The notes beneath the pieces were generated by a model that did not search any database, had not been told where the DNA came from, and saw only the letters and a program-made list of their open reading frames with translations. Shown here piece after piece: positions 47,048-54,105 of a DNA stretch of 64,000 nucleotides (within the stretch, counting starts at the first letter, position 1; each line of letters opens with the position of its first letter). The stretch lies in NCBI GenBank assembly GCA_027485645.1, contig JAIXQR010000007.1, positions 496,001 to 560,000 of the forward strand, in the 5' to 3' direction. The translations under genes and the position numbers were made by a program. Source of the DNA: a bacterium. Lineage in GTDB: Bacteria > Armatimonadota > Fimbriimonadia > Fimbriimonadales > Fimbriimonadaceae.

Positions 47048-47389
47048 ATGCGAGAAACCATCGAGAGACCAGCACCCCTCCTTTTAGATGAAGCCATGAT
47101 GGGCGGCTTCGGAGGCTTCCCAGACCGGGTCTTCCTCATCAGCGTCGGTGACAACAAGTTCGCCTCGAACAACGTGACTCTTCCTGACCAGCAAAACGTG
47201 AACGGACTTGCGTGCTTTCCCTCGCCCGATGACGCCACCACCTACATGGGTCTCCTGGCCGGGCTCAGTGGCGAAATCGTTCAGAAGACGTTTGAGGAAG
47301 CGCGAGAAATCGCGGTCTCAAAACCGATCCTCTCTTGCCTGCTCCTTTTCAATGGCAGCCACATTGTGGACGTGCACTGGATTCGCTAA
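47048..47389 (+). CDS. hypothetical protein
   Basis: A 113-residue soluble protein. The start at 47048 is chosen because the longer frame from 47009 lies inside the terminator. Segments GFPDRVFLISVGDNKFASNN and CFPSPDDATTYMGLLAGLSG suggest a small alpha/beta domain; I recognise no named family, though the DDATTYM stretch recalls DUF3110-type proteins. There is no clear Shine-Dalgarno site, and TATCCT lies 4 nt before the ATG, so a leaderless transcript is possible. The sugar isomerase gene follows after 22 nt. Confidence 0.7.
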   Translation: MRETIERPAPLLLDEAMMGGFGGFPDRVFLISVGDNKFASNNVTLPDQQNVNGLACFPSPDDATTYMGLLAGLSGEIVQKTFEEAREIAVSKPILSCLLLFNGSHIVDVHWIR

Positions 47390-47411
47390 TAGATGCGGTA
47401 TCGTCCGGGCG

Positions 47412-48254
47412 ATGTATCTTGCACTTTCTCCCGGCGCCGTGGGAATTCATCCCGAAACTCTTGAACATGCCATTGCCGCTGCCCAAGCTGGTGGCTTTGA
47501 AGGGCTAGAAATCAGTCCGCAAACGATCAAGGATCGTGGGTTGGATACGGTCAAGTCGCTTTTAGAACAAGCGAACCTTGCCCCGGCCGGTTTCGGCCTC
47601 TCGGTCGACTTTCGCCAGGAGGTCGCGCCAACGGATGCGCAGATGCAAGAGTTCGCAGAGGGTGTCGAACTTGCCGCTGCACTCGGGATGAAGCGATGCA
47701 TGACCTGGATCATGCCGTGCTCCAACGTGCTCCCTTTCGATGCCAACTTTGAGTTCCATGTCGAACGACTTCAGCCGATCGCGAAGATTCTTCAAGACAA
47801 CGGCGTTGGCTTCGGCCTAGAGTTTGTTGGACCTAAAACGCTCCGCGATAGTCAGACCTATCCGTTCGTTTATGACATCGCTGGCATGACCAAGCTGGCA
47901 GAAGCCGTCGGTCCCGAGGTCGGATTCTTGGTCGACAGCTTCCACTGGTACTGCACCGGGTCGAGCGTCGATGATCTCGCGGCCATTCCGGTCTCGAAAG
48001 TCGTTTACGTTCACATTAACGACGCTCAGCCCGGAAAAACCCCGGAAGAGCAAGTGGATAATCAGCGAGCGCTTCCTGCCGGCACCGGCGTTATCGACGC
48101 TAAGGCGTTCCTCGGAACCCTGAAGCAGATCGGTTACGATGGCCCGCTCGTCGCCGAGCCCTTCCTCGATCTTTCGCTCTTGGCAAACGATGCCGAGCGC
48201 GCGCAACTGATTGGCGAAGCTGGCCGCAAGATGCTCGCGGCCGCTTTCAACTAG
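47412..48254 (+). CDS. sugar phosphate isomerase/epimerase (xylose isomerase-like TIM barrel)
   Basis: A 280-residue AP-endonuclease-2/xylose-isomerase-like TIM barrel. It starts MYLALSPGAVGIHPETLEHAI; metal-binding type acids and His occur in GLEFVGPKT, FLVDSFHWYCTG, VYVHINDAQPGK and PLVAEPFLDLS. Members include myo-inosose dehydratases and tagatose/xylose epimerases; the substrate is unclear. The start at 47412 removes about 68 residues of unlikely N-terminus. Its stop overlaps the convergent glycosyltransferase stop by 4 nt. Confidence 0.88.
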   Translation: MYLALSPGAVGIHPETLEHAIAAAQAGGFEGLEISPQTIKDRGLDTVKSLLEQANLAPAGFGLSVDFRQEVAPTDAQMQEFAEGVELAAALGMKRCMTWIMPCSNVLPFDANFEFHVERLQPIAKILQDNGVGFGLEFVGPKTLRDSQTYPFVYDIAGMTKLAEAVGPEVGFLVDSFHWYCTGSSVDDLAAIPVSKVVYVHINDAQPGKTPEEQVDNQRALPAGTGVIDAKAFLGTLKQIGYDGPLVAEPFLDLSLLANDAERAQLIGEAGRKMLAAAFN

Positions 48255-49354
48255 TCAATCGTACGGCCAAGAACTTCGGAATAGACTTTTTTGGTCTCCG
48301 CGATCATGTGATCAAAGGTGAACTCGGCTTCGTACCGTTGCCGACTTACCTGCCCCATGCGGGTGCGGAGCTCTGGATCGGACAGCATGATTCGGAGCTT
48401 CGCCTCGACCGCGGCATCGTCCTTAACCGGAACCGAGAAGCCGCTCTTCCCTTCCTCAATCGCCTCTTTGCATCCGTTCACGTCGGTAACCAGAATCGGT
48501 AGGCCCGTGCGCATGGCTTCAAGGGTGGACCTCGGGAAGCCTTCGTAGTTGGTAACCAGCGCAAACAAAGCGGCACCCTGCAAGAACGGCTTTACGTTTT
48601 TTTGCGAGCCGTGGAAATGAACTTGCGGTGCAATCCCCAGTTCAACCACGAGCTGCTCGTACTCCGCTCGCTTTGGGCCGTCTCCGACGAGGTCGAGGTC
48701 CCAGGGAATGTCCTTGATCCTTGAAAGCGCTTTGAACAGAGTTTCGTGGTCCTTCTGCAGGTCCATCCGCGCAACCACCACGATCCGGTTCTGGGAGGCG
48801 CCGGGCTCAGCCCGCTCGGGCGCGTCTGGCATTCCATTGTGGACGACGGTGAAATGGCTGGCCGGGCCTATTTTCTCCGCCAAGGCGACTTGCTTATCGG
48901 CCTCACAGACGCAAATGATTCGTGGCCCCATCGGTCGGCAGAATCGTTCAATGGCGCGGACAATGATGCGCTGAACTTTGGAAATGCCATCGACGAAAGT
49001 CCAGCCGTGGGCGGTGTAGAGCGTCGGAACCTTGATGCGCTTTCCGACGATGCGTCCAACCATCCCCGCCTTGGTGGAGTGGCAGGAGATTAGCTCTGGT
49101 TTGTAGGCCTCTAGCGCCGCCTGAAGCTCCTTCATCGCCTTCATATCGGCGCTTGGGCTAATCGGGCGATCCAGATGACTTAGTGAGTGGAACGGCACCT
49201 GTCGCTCAATCAGCTGCTCGGTAAATGCGCCGGTACCCCCGACAAAAACTTTGACTTCGTGACCTTGCTTGATCAGGTACGTGCTGACATCACGAACATG
49301 AACATAAGAGCCGCCGATGATGCTGGCGTGTGTGCAAACAAAAGCGATTCGCAT
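48251..49354 (-). CDS. GT4 family glycosyltransferase
   Basis: A 367-residue GT-B glycosyltransferase: N-terminal Gly-rich loop region THASIIGGSYVHVRDVSTYL, then ISCHSTKAGMVGRIVG, YTAHGWTF, and C-terminal donor site NYEGFPRSTLEAMRTGLPILVTDVNGCKEAI with the EX7E motif. No membrane segment. It transfers a nucleotide-sugar residue to a lipid-linked or surface glycan; the pathway is unknown. It stands alone, downstream of the porin gene on the same strand, and a GC-rich hairpin (49362-49387) lies directly upstream of its start. Confidence 0.92.
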   Translation of the reverse strand: MRIAFVCTHASIIGGSYVHVRDVSTYLIKQGHEVKVFVGGTGAFTEQLIERQVPFHSLSHLDRPISPSADMKAMKELQAALEAYKPELISCHSTKAGMVGRIVGKRIKVPTLYTAHGWTFVDGISKVQRIIVRAIERFCRPMGPRIICVCEADKQVALAEKIGPASHFTVVHNGMPDAPERAEPGASQNRIVVVARMDLQKDHETLFKALSRIKDIPWDLDLVGDGPKRAEYEQLVVELGIAPQVHFHGSQKNVKPFLQGAALFALVTNYEGFPRSTLEAMRTGLPILVTDVNGCKEAIEEGKSGFSVPVKDDAAVEAKLRIMLSDPELRTRMGQVSRQRYEAEFTFDHMIAETKKVYSEVLGRTID

Positions 49355-49361
49355 GGTTCAA

Positions 49362-49387
49362 TCGCCCGGCGTCCACGAGCCGGGCGA
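49362..49387 (-). other. hairpin just upstream of the glycosyltransferase start
   Basis: TCGCCCGGC (49362-49370) and GCCGGGCGA (49379-49387) form a 9-bp GC-rich stem with an 8-nt loop. It sits 7 nt before the start codon and has no T-run. It could block or shape translation, or be the end of the porin transcript. Confidence 0.45.
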
Positions 49388-49419
49388 AGATGAGTTTGAC
49401 ATGAATCGCGGCGTATTCA

Positions 49420-49447
49420 CGCTGCCTCAACCTAGATTGAGGCAGCG
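49420..49447 (-). terminator. hairpin after the porin gene, no T-run
   Basis: A perfect 11-bp stem CGCTGCCTCAA/TTGAGGCAGCG (49420-49430 and 49437-49447) with a 6-nt loop, 8 nt after the porin stop. There is no U-tract on the minus strand, so it may protect the 3' end or be a Rho-assisted terminator. Confidence 0.5.
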
Positions 49448-49455
49448 CATTGAGA

Positions 49456-50559
49456 CTAGAACCGCAGGATGTGAGCGATGGTAAGGGTCGTTCGGTTGTT
49501 CGACAGTCCGCCGTTGGAGCTGTTGAACACGTTCATGTTCGACTTGTCGTAGCGAAGCTCGGCCCGGAGGGTCGAATTCGAGCTGAGACCCATGTCGTAT
49601 CCAGCCGTGATTGACTGGTAGCGAGCAGCGAATCCAGTTCGGAAGCCGTTCGGGTCGTTGACCGTTTCAACGCGCAGACCGATCGACGAGTTTGCCGAAG
49701 CGGTGTACTTGAGGTAACCGGCCGCGCCGTAGAACTTTCCGCCTGGGTCGCCGGCATCCAATCCGGTTGCGCTGGCGTAGTCTCCGTTCACGGTGAACTT
49801 GAGCTTGTCGCTGATTGGGTACTGGAAGATGACATCGCCCTGGTGAACGCTGGTGTTGCCGCCAGCGCCAAAGCCGTTGACGCGGGACGAACCTTCATTG
49901 CCGCCGATGTAGTTCAGCGTGAGGGTGCCCTTTCCGACCGGAACGCTACCGCTGGCGCCGTAGGTCTTGCCTGCATTGCTATCTTCGGTTTCGTTCCAGC
50001 CGTTTACCAAGTACAGCGACACTGCGACTGGTCCGACGGTTGAGCTTGCGCGGCCACCGAGGTGGTAGATCGGCTGGGCGAGCGTGTAAAGGAACGGGCG
50101 TGAATAGTGATCACAGTCGGCGGCGACGATGCCCTCGTAACCAACCCAGGCGGGGAACTTACCAAAGTCCAGCGTGTAGTTCTTGCCCTGATAGGTGACG
50201 TATCCCTGCTGCACGTACTTGAGGGCAGAGTTCGGACCGGCTGGCTCTGTGGCGGCCAGAATGTCGGCGTTCTTACCAAACGAGAACTGAAGGGTGAATC
50301 CCCAAGGGTTCTCGGCCGTAGGCTTCATGACCGCCGTGCCCTGCACGGAAGCGATGGTGAAGCTATTGTTCGTGACATCGAACTGGCGGAAGTTCACCGA
50401 GCTGCCGGTAGCCGACTTCTTGAAGTTCGACTGATAAAACATATCGATCAAACCGGAGAAGCTAATCTTCGGTTCCTCGGCGTGGGCGGCGATGCTAAGA
50501 GTGGAGAGAACGGCGAGCATCGTTGATCGCGCAAAGGTGGACCGGTATGAAATTTTCAT
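49456..50559 (-). CDS. outer-membrane porin, BBP2 (beta-barrel porin 2)-like
   Basis: A 367-residue exported barrel: signal peptide MKISYRSTFARSTMLAVLSTLSIAAHAEE, then ISFSGLIDMFYQSNF and many alternating short strands with Gly and aromatic residues, ending in HILRF, with the C-terminal Phe used for Bam-mediated insertion. The conserved LGGRASSTVGPVAVSLYLVNGWN and GFAARYQSITAGYDMGLS fit the BBP2 family. It shows that this is a diderm. Upstream, 50560-50780 is AT-rich and probably holds the promoter. The molecules it passes cannot be told. Confidence 0.85.
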   Translation of the reverse strand: MKISYRSTFARSTMLAVLSTLSIAAHAEEPKISFSGLIDMFYQSNFKKSATGSSVNFRQFDVTNNSFTIASVQGTAVMKPTAENPWGFTLQFSFGKNADILAATEPAGPNSALKYVQQGYVTYQGKNYTLDFGKFPAWVGYEGIVAADCDHYSRPFLYTLAQPIYHLGGRASSTVGPVAVSLYLVNGWNETEDSNAGKTYGASGSVPVGKGTLTLNYIGGNEGSSRVNGFGAGGNTSVHQGDVIFQYPISDKLKFTVNGDYASATGLDAGDPGGKFYGAAGYLKYTASANSSIGLRVETVNDPNGFRTGFAARYQSITAGYDMGLSSNSTLRAELRYDKSNMNVFNSSNGGLSNNRTTLTIAHILRF

Positions 50560-50726
50560 TGACGTATCACCAGAGCCATATCTGGTTGGGCAACATCATA
50601 CGGCGAAACTTCCGGAATTCAAAAGAAAAAGTGGATTTTTTACAGATTCTTAACTCGATACTTAGGTAATGCCGTGCATTATCCCAGCAAATATTCCTGG
50701 TTCAAAGATGATTGATAAATCAAAGT

Positions 50727-50748
50727 AACCTAACGGTTTGATTAGGTT
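50727..50748 (+). promoter_or_regulatory. hairpin upstream of two tiny ORFs
   Basis: AACCTAA (50727-50733) and TTAGGTT (50742-50748) form a 7-bp stem with an 8-nt loop. A second palindrome TTGATAAATCAA (50712-50723) lies just upstream. Both lie in the 377-nt gap between the divergent porin gene and the TIGR03067-like gene, before two short ORFs. They may control the short ORFs or the porin promoter. Confidence 0.4.
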
Positions 50749-50788
50749 GGTCTCCAACGGATCGGCCAAAGAAATTGGAGGCAATTTG

Positions 50789-50869
50789 ATGAGCGACTCT
50801 GCAGTAACAAAGGTTACGAGTTGTTCCGGTCACGCAGGCATCACCAGCTTTCTTTCAAATGGAGGTTAG
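50789..50869 (+). CDS. 26-residue micro-ORF with strong Shine-Dalgarno
   Basis: ATG at 50789 follows GGAGG (50777-50781) with 7-nt spacing and gives MSDSAVTKVTSCSGHAG plus nine residues ending in SNGG. It contains Ser, Thr and one Cys and ends in Gly-Gly. No enzyme for peptide modification is adjacent. The strong ribosome site argues for translation; without homologues it could be a leader peptide or chance. The next micro-ORF has its own GGAGG inside the last codons of this one. Confidence 0.4.
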   Translation: MSDSAVTKVTSCSGHAGITSFLSNGG

Positions 50870-50871
50870 AT

Positions 50872-50931
50872 TTGATTCCTTTTGCGGAATTGCAACGAAG
50901 CTATGGCAGTGAAGGAGTCGAGCTCCATTGA
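50872..50931 (+). CDS. 19-residue micro-ORF with strong Shine-Dalgarno
   Basis: TTG at 50872 follows GGAGG (50861-50865) with 6-nt spacing, gives MIPFAELQRSYGSEGVELH and stops at 50931, 5 nt before the 3' end of the convergent gene. Its Shine-Dalgarno overlaps the end of the first micro-ORF, so the two would be coupled. It has no similarity to a family I know. Confidence 0.3.
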   Translation: MIPFAELQRSYGSEGVELH

Positions 50932-50936
50932 CCGCT

Positions 50937-51359
50937 TCAAGACCCTTTTCGGGCGCAGACGATCAGTTCTTGGTCGTGTTTATCGGAGATATCTCGTGGC
51001 CTCTTTCCCTCTGGCGCAACGATCAGGGTCAAAGAATTGCCGTTGAGCCGATAACCCACCGCCACGGGCTTCGATTTCTTGTCACCTCCAATTGGCCAAA
51101 TCAGGCAAAGCTTGGGCTCGCGCTTCGGGTCTAACTTGAATGTGTACTTTTCCTCTCGACCGGTTTCATCGGTGAAGGTCAACTTGTCGCCCTTGAAAAC
51201 GTACCGAAAGTTGACTTGCTTGGACTTTCCGTTGAGACTCTCTTTTAGCGCCAGCCAGACTCCTTGGATATTGGCCTGGTCATCAAGTGCTTTCGCGTGG
51301 GCCGGCACACCAATGCAAAGGGCACTCGCGACCATCGCAAGGGCGGGAGAAAGCTTCAT
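50937..51359 (-). CDS. TIGR03067-like secreted domain protein
   Basis: A 140-residue exported protein (signal MKLSPALAMVASALCIGVPAHA). The sequence (NIQGVWLALKESLNGKSKQVNF, then KGDKLTFTDETGREEKYTFKLDP) and the end RPRDISDKHDQELIVCARK follow the pattern of the TIGR03067 domain, a lipocalin-like domain frequent in Planctomycetes and Acidobacteria with the ending RP-x-F. Function unknown. It follows tRNA-Thr on the minus strand and ends next to the micro-ORFs. Confidence 0.72.
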   Translation of the reverse strand: MKLSPALAMVASALCIGVPAHAKALDDQANIQGVWLALKESLNGKSKQVNFRYVFKGDKLTFTDETGREEKYTFKLDPKREPKLCLIWPIGGDKKSKPVAVGYRLNGNSLTLIVAPEGKRPRDISDKHDQELIVCARKGS

Positions 51360-51458
51360 CGAACTTTCCTAACGTGCAAGCCGAGGGCAGGTTTCAAACC
51401 AACTTCAGGTTGACGTGCGGCCAAGATCATCCTTCGGTGGATTCGGAAATGAAATGGC

Positions 51459-51533
51459 TGGAGCCGATGACGGGATTCGAACCTGCGACCTGCTGTTTAC
51501 GAAACAGCTGCTCTACCCCTGAGCTACATCGGC
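51459..51533 (-). tRNA. tRNA-Thr (anticodon CGU)
   Basis: A 75-nt tRNA with encoded CCA. On the minus strand: acceptor GCCGATG/CATCGGC with U73, D-arm GCTC/GAGC, anticodon stem GCTGT/ACAGC with loop TTCGTAA (anticodon CGT), T-loop TTCGAAT. The T-stem pairs GCAGG with CCCGT, so it has a G-U pair and an A-C mismatch at its third position. It reads ACG codons. Confidence 0.93.
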
Positions 51534-51597
51534 TGACGAGAAAAAGATACCCGAACGCTCTCGCAGAAGGCACAATAGAGGAATCTAGGCCCTTCCA

Positions 51598-52686
51598 ATG
51601 ACGCAAGACACCTTTCCCATCCGCCGAGTCGATCACATCCGCCACTACGTAGGCAACGCCCGCCAGGCCGCTTTCTATTATCGAAACGTCTTTGGCTTCA
51701 ATATCACCGCCTTCCACGGTCTTGAGACCGGTCTGCGGCACGAAGTTGACATCCTTTTGGAGCAGAACAACGTCAAGCTCCTCTTCAGTGCCCCGCTCCG
51801 CCCGGGACACCCAATGGCCGAGAAGATTGCACAACATGGCGACTTTGTTCAGGACATCGCTTTCGAAGTCGACGATGTGGACTGGGCATACAACGAGGCC
51901 GTTAGCCGCGGTGCAACCTCCGCCCGCGAACCGTTCACCCTTTCTGACGAGAACGGCGACGTTCGCATCGCCAGCATCAAAACGTACGGCGACACGCTTC
52001 ACACCTTCATCAACCGCGACAACTTCCGCGGCCACTTCTTGCCCAACTATCGAGAGCATTTTGAAGCTGGAGAAGGCATCGGCATTCAAGAAATCGACCA
52101 CTGCGTCGGCAACGTGGAGCTCGGCCAAATGAACCATTGGGTGCACTGGTACGAAGAAGTGCTCGGATTCAAGCAGCTCATCTCGTTCGATGACAACGAC
52201 ATTTCGACCGAATACACCGCCCTGATGTCAAAGGTGATGGCAGGCGGAGGCGGAAGGGTCAAGTTCCCTATCAACGAACCAGCCGAAGGAAAGAAGAAGT
52301 CACAGATCGACGAGTACCTCGAGTTCTTTGGCGGAGCAGGAGTGCAGCACGTCGCGCTGCGGACGGACGATATCATTCACACCGTCACCTCCCTTCGCAA
52401 CAAAGGGATGCAGTTCCTGACGGTTCCAAAGGCTTACTACGCTGCCCTACCGGACCGGGTTGGAACGATTGACGAAGACATCGCAACCCTCGCCGACCTC
52501 GGAATCCTTGTTGACCGAGATGACGAAGGCTATCTGTTGCAGATCTTCACGAAGCCGGTCACTGACCGACCGACATTGTTCTATGAGATCATCCACCGAA
52601 AAGGCGCGACCAGTTTCGGCAAGGGCAACTTCAAAGCGCTGTTCGAAGCCATCGAACGAGAGCAAGAATTACGCGGGACTCTTTAA
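51598..52686 (+). CDS. hppD: 4-hydroxyphenylpyruvate dioxygenase
   Basis: Converts 4-hydroxyphenylpyruvate to homogentisate with a non-heme iron. The 362-residue protein has the two vicinal-oxygen-chelate halves. Iron ligands are visible as EIDHCVGNVE (first His), GVQHVALRTDDI (second His) and TLFYEIIHRKG (Glu), with the C-terminal GNFKALFEAIEREQ motif. It is the first step of tyrosine degradation and the route to tocopherol-like quinones. No hmgA is adjacent; the FAH-like gene at 59249 lacks its metal motif and is not a safe partner. Confidence 0.97.
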   Translation: MTQDTFPIRRVDHIRHYVGNARQAAFYYRNVFGFNITAFHGLETGLRHEVDILLEQNNVKLLFSAPLRPGHPMAEKIAQHGDFVQDIAFEVDDVDWAYNEAVSRGATSAREPFTLSDENGDVRIASIKTYGDTLHTFINRDNFRGHFLPNYREHFEAGEGIGIQEIDHCVGNVELGQMNHWVHWYEEVLGFKQLISFDDNDISTEYTALMSKVMAGGGGRVKFPINEPAEGKKKSQIDEYLEFFGGAGVQHVALRTDDIIHTVTSLRNKGMQFLTVPKAYYAALPDRVGTIDEDIATLADLGILVDRDDEGYLLQIFTKPVTDRPTLFYEIIHRKGATSFGKGNFKALFEAIEREQELRGTL

Positions 52687-52694
52687 CAATTCTT

Positions 52695-52726
52695 AACAGT
52701 GTTGCGAATTTTTTCGCAACACTGTT
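52695..52726 (+). terminator. strong hairpin after hppD
   Basis: Perfect 14-bp arms AACAGTGTTGCGAA and TTCGCAACACTGTT (52695-52708 and 52713-52726) with a TTTT loop, 8 nt past the hppD stop. There is only a short T stretch after it. A decayed copy occurs at about 53411-53432 in front of the second CHRD gene. Confidence 0.75.
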
Positions 52727-52778
52727 TGGCGAATCGTTGTAGATTATGTTTGGGTCTTTTGACTCAAGGATTCAATTC

Positions 52779-53279
52779 ATGCTTAAGAAAGTTGCATCGA
52801 CGCTTCTCATCGCCATGATCGCCGTTGTCGCGCAGGCCGATCTGTTTGTCTTCCGCGCCAATCTCACCACTGGTCAAGAAATTCAGACCCCACCGGTCAC
52901 CACTCCAGCATTCGGCCTTGGCCGCCTGAAGGTGTACACCGATACAAACGGCCTCGTCTATTACGAAGGCTTCTTGGAAGCTCGAAAGCTTTCCGGCGCC
53001 CCAACGGGTTTCCACATTCACCGTGCGGCGGCTGGCACAAACGGCCCGGTAGTCGTCGACTTTTTGAGCCAGTTTGTGCAGACGGTTGATCTAGGCGGCG
53101 GCAATCGGAACATTTATTTCCGAGGCAGAATAACCGACCGAACGATCAGCGGAACCCTCGTGACTCGATTCCAGATCCTGGACGCCATCCGAGCAGGTAA
53201 CGCCTATTTCAACGTCCACAACTCCTCGTTCCCGGCCGGAGAGATCCGTGGCCAGCTTGCTGAAGTCATCGCTCCCTAG
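52779..53279 (+). CDS. CHRD-domain exported protein, copy 1
   Basis: A 166-residue exported protein: signal peptide MLKKVASTLLIAMIAVVAQA then a CHRD domain (FRANLTTGQEIQTPPVTTPAFGLG, then GFHIHRAAAGTNGPVVVDF with the family H-x-H, and the end YFNVHNSSFPAGEIRGQL with N-x-H and G-E-I-R-G). CHRD domains occur in chordin and in many bacterial secreted proteins; the His residues may bind metal or act in immobilised enzymes. The start at 52779 puts the signal peptide at the N-terminus. It has its own terminator and a close paralogue next to it. Confidence 0.9.
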   Translation: MLKKVASTLLIAMIAVVAQADLFVFRANLTTGQEIQTPPVTTPAFGLGRLKVYTDTNGLVYYEGFLEARKLSGAPTGFHIHRAAAGTNGPVVVDFLSQFVQTVDLGGGNRNIYFRGRITDRTISGTLVTRFQILDAIRAGNAYFNVHNSSFPAGEIRGQLAEVIAP

Positions 53280-53297
53280 TTTCTAGCGTTACTTTGC

Positions 53298-53330
53298 CCC
53301 GAGGAGCCAACGGCTGCTCGGGTTTTTTTT
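53298..53330 (+). terminator. rho-independent terminator of CHRD copy 1
   Basis: Stem CCCGAGGAGCC (53298-53308) with GGCTGCTCGGG (53312-53322), one mismatched pair, 3-nt loop, then eight T. The corresponding sequence after copy 2 (about 54009-54040) is similar but has decayed and has only a short T stretch. Confidence 0.85.
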
Positions 53331-53337
53331 GTGTTTC

Positions 53338-53409
53338 AGGACCCAGAATGACTTTGGGAACAATAATACGTTTAGGTGCTTTGAATCTCGCAGTGAATAG
53401 AATCCTCAA
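53338..53409 (+). pseudogene. 72-nt fossil of the dsbD upstream region and first codons
   Basis: These 72 nt align without gaps to 54051-54122, the upstream region and first codons of dsbD; about 58 positions agree by eye. The dsbD start ATGAACAGAATCCTCAA reads GTGAATAGAATCCTCAA here (from 53393), after which the sequence switches to a copy of the region in front of the first CHRD gene. It is the join of a tandem duplication. Confidence 0.75.
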
Positions 53410-53491
53410 TCATGTTGCGGAAGTTTGCTCAACACGGTTCGGCGAATCGGTGTAGGTTGTGTTAGGGTGGTTTGGCCAAAGGAATCTATTC

Positions 53492-53992
53492 ATGCTTAGG
53501 AAAGTTGCATCGACGCTTCTCATCGCAATGGTCGCGGTTGTCGCGCAGGCAGATCTGTTCGTCTTCCGCGCAAATCTCACTACGGGGCAAGAAATTCAGA
53601 CTCCGCGGGTGACCACGCGAGCTTTCGGCCTTGGCCGACTGAAGGTGTACACCGATAGAAACGGACGCATGTACTACGAAGCCTTCCTTGAGGCCCGAAA
53701 GCTCTCCGGGCCGCCAACAGGGTTCCACATCCACCGAGCTGCTGCTGGCGCGAACGGTCCGGTCGTCGTTGACTTTCTTGACCAGTTCGTTCAGACCGTA
53801 GACCTTGGAAACGGAAACCGAAACATTTACGTCAAGGGCCAACTCTTGGACCGTATCGTTGGTGGAGAAATTGTTACGCGCTTCCAAATTCTTGCCGCGC
53901 TTCGCGCCGGAAACGGATACTTCAACGTTCACAACGCATCCTTCCCCGCTGGGGAAATCCGCGGACAGCTGGTTGAAATCACTGCTTCCTAG
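53492..53992 (+). CDS. CHRD-domain exported protein, copy 2
   Basis: A 166-residue paralogue of the gene at 52779, with the same signal peptide (MLRKVASTLLIAMVAVVAQA) and CHRD landmarks (GFHIHRAAAGANGPVVVDF, YFNVHNASFPAGEIRGQL). Most changes are conservative, and both stay open from start to stop, so both copies are under selection. Its upstream region is a diverged duplicate of that before copy 1. The terminator hairpin after it has decayed, and a transcript may run into dsbD. Confidence 0.9.
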   Translation: MLRKVASTLLIAMVAVVAQADLFVFRANLTTGQEIQTPRVTTRAFGLGRLKVYTDRNGRMYYEAFLEARKLSGPPTGFHIHRAAAGANGPVVVDFLDQFVQTVDLGNGNRNIYVKGQLLDRIVGGEIVTRFQILAALRAGNGYFNVHNASFPAGEIRGQLVEITAS

Positions 53993-54105
53993 TTTTTAGC
54001 GAAACCTTGCCCTGAGCAGCCAACGGCAGTTCGGGGCATTTTAACGTCTTAGGATCCATAATCACGGTGGGAACCGTAGTACGATTTGGTGCCTTCAATC
54101 TCGCA

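Noticed and set aside
49362-49387. A riboswitch in front of the glycosyltransferase gene
   Set aside because: Only a simple hairpin of 26 nt is present; it is too small and has none of the conserved features of known riboswitches.
51427-52146. A 239-codon minus-strand frame over tRNA-Thr and hppD
   Set aside because: It runs through the tRNA and antisense to hppD and has no recognisable domain.
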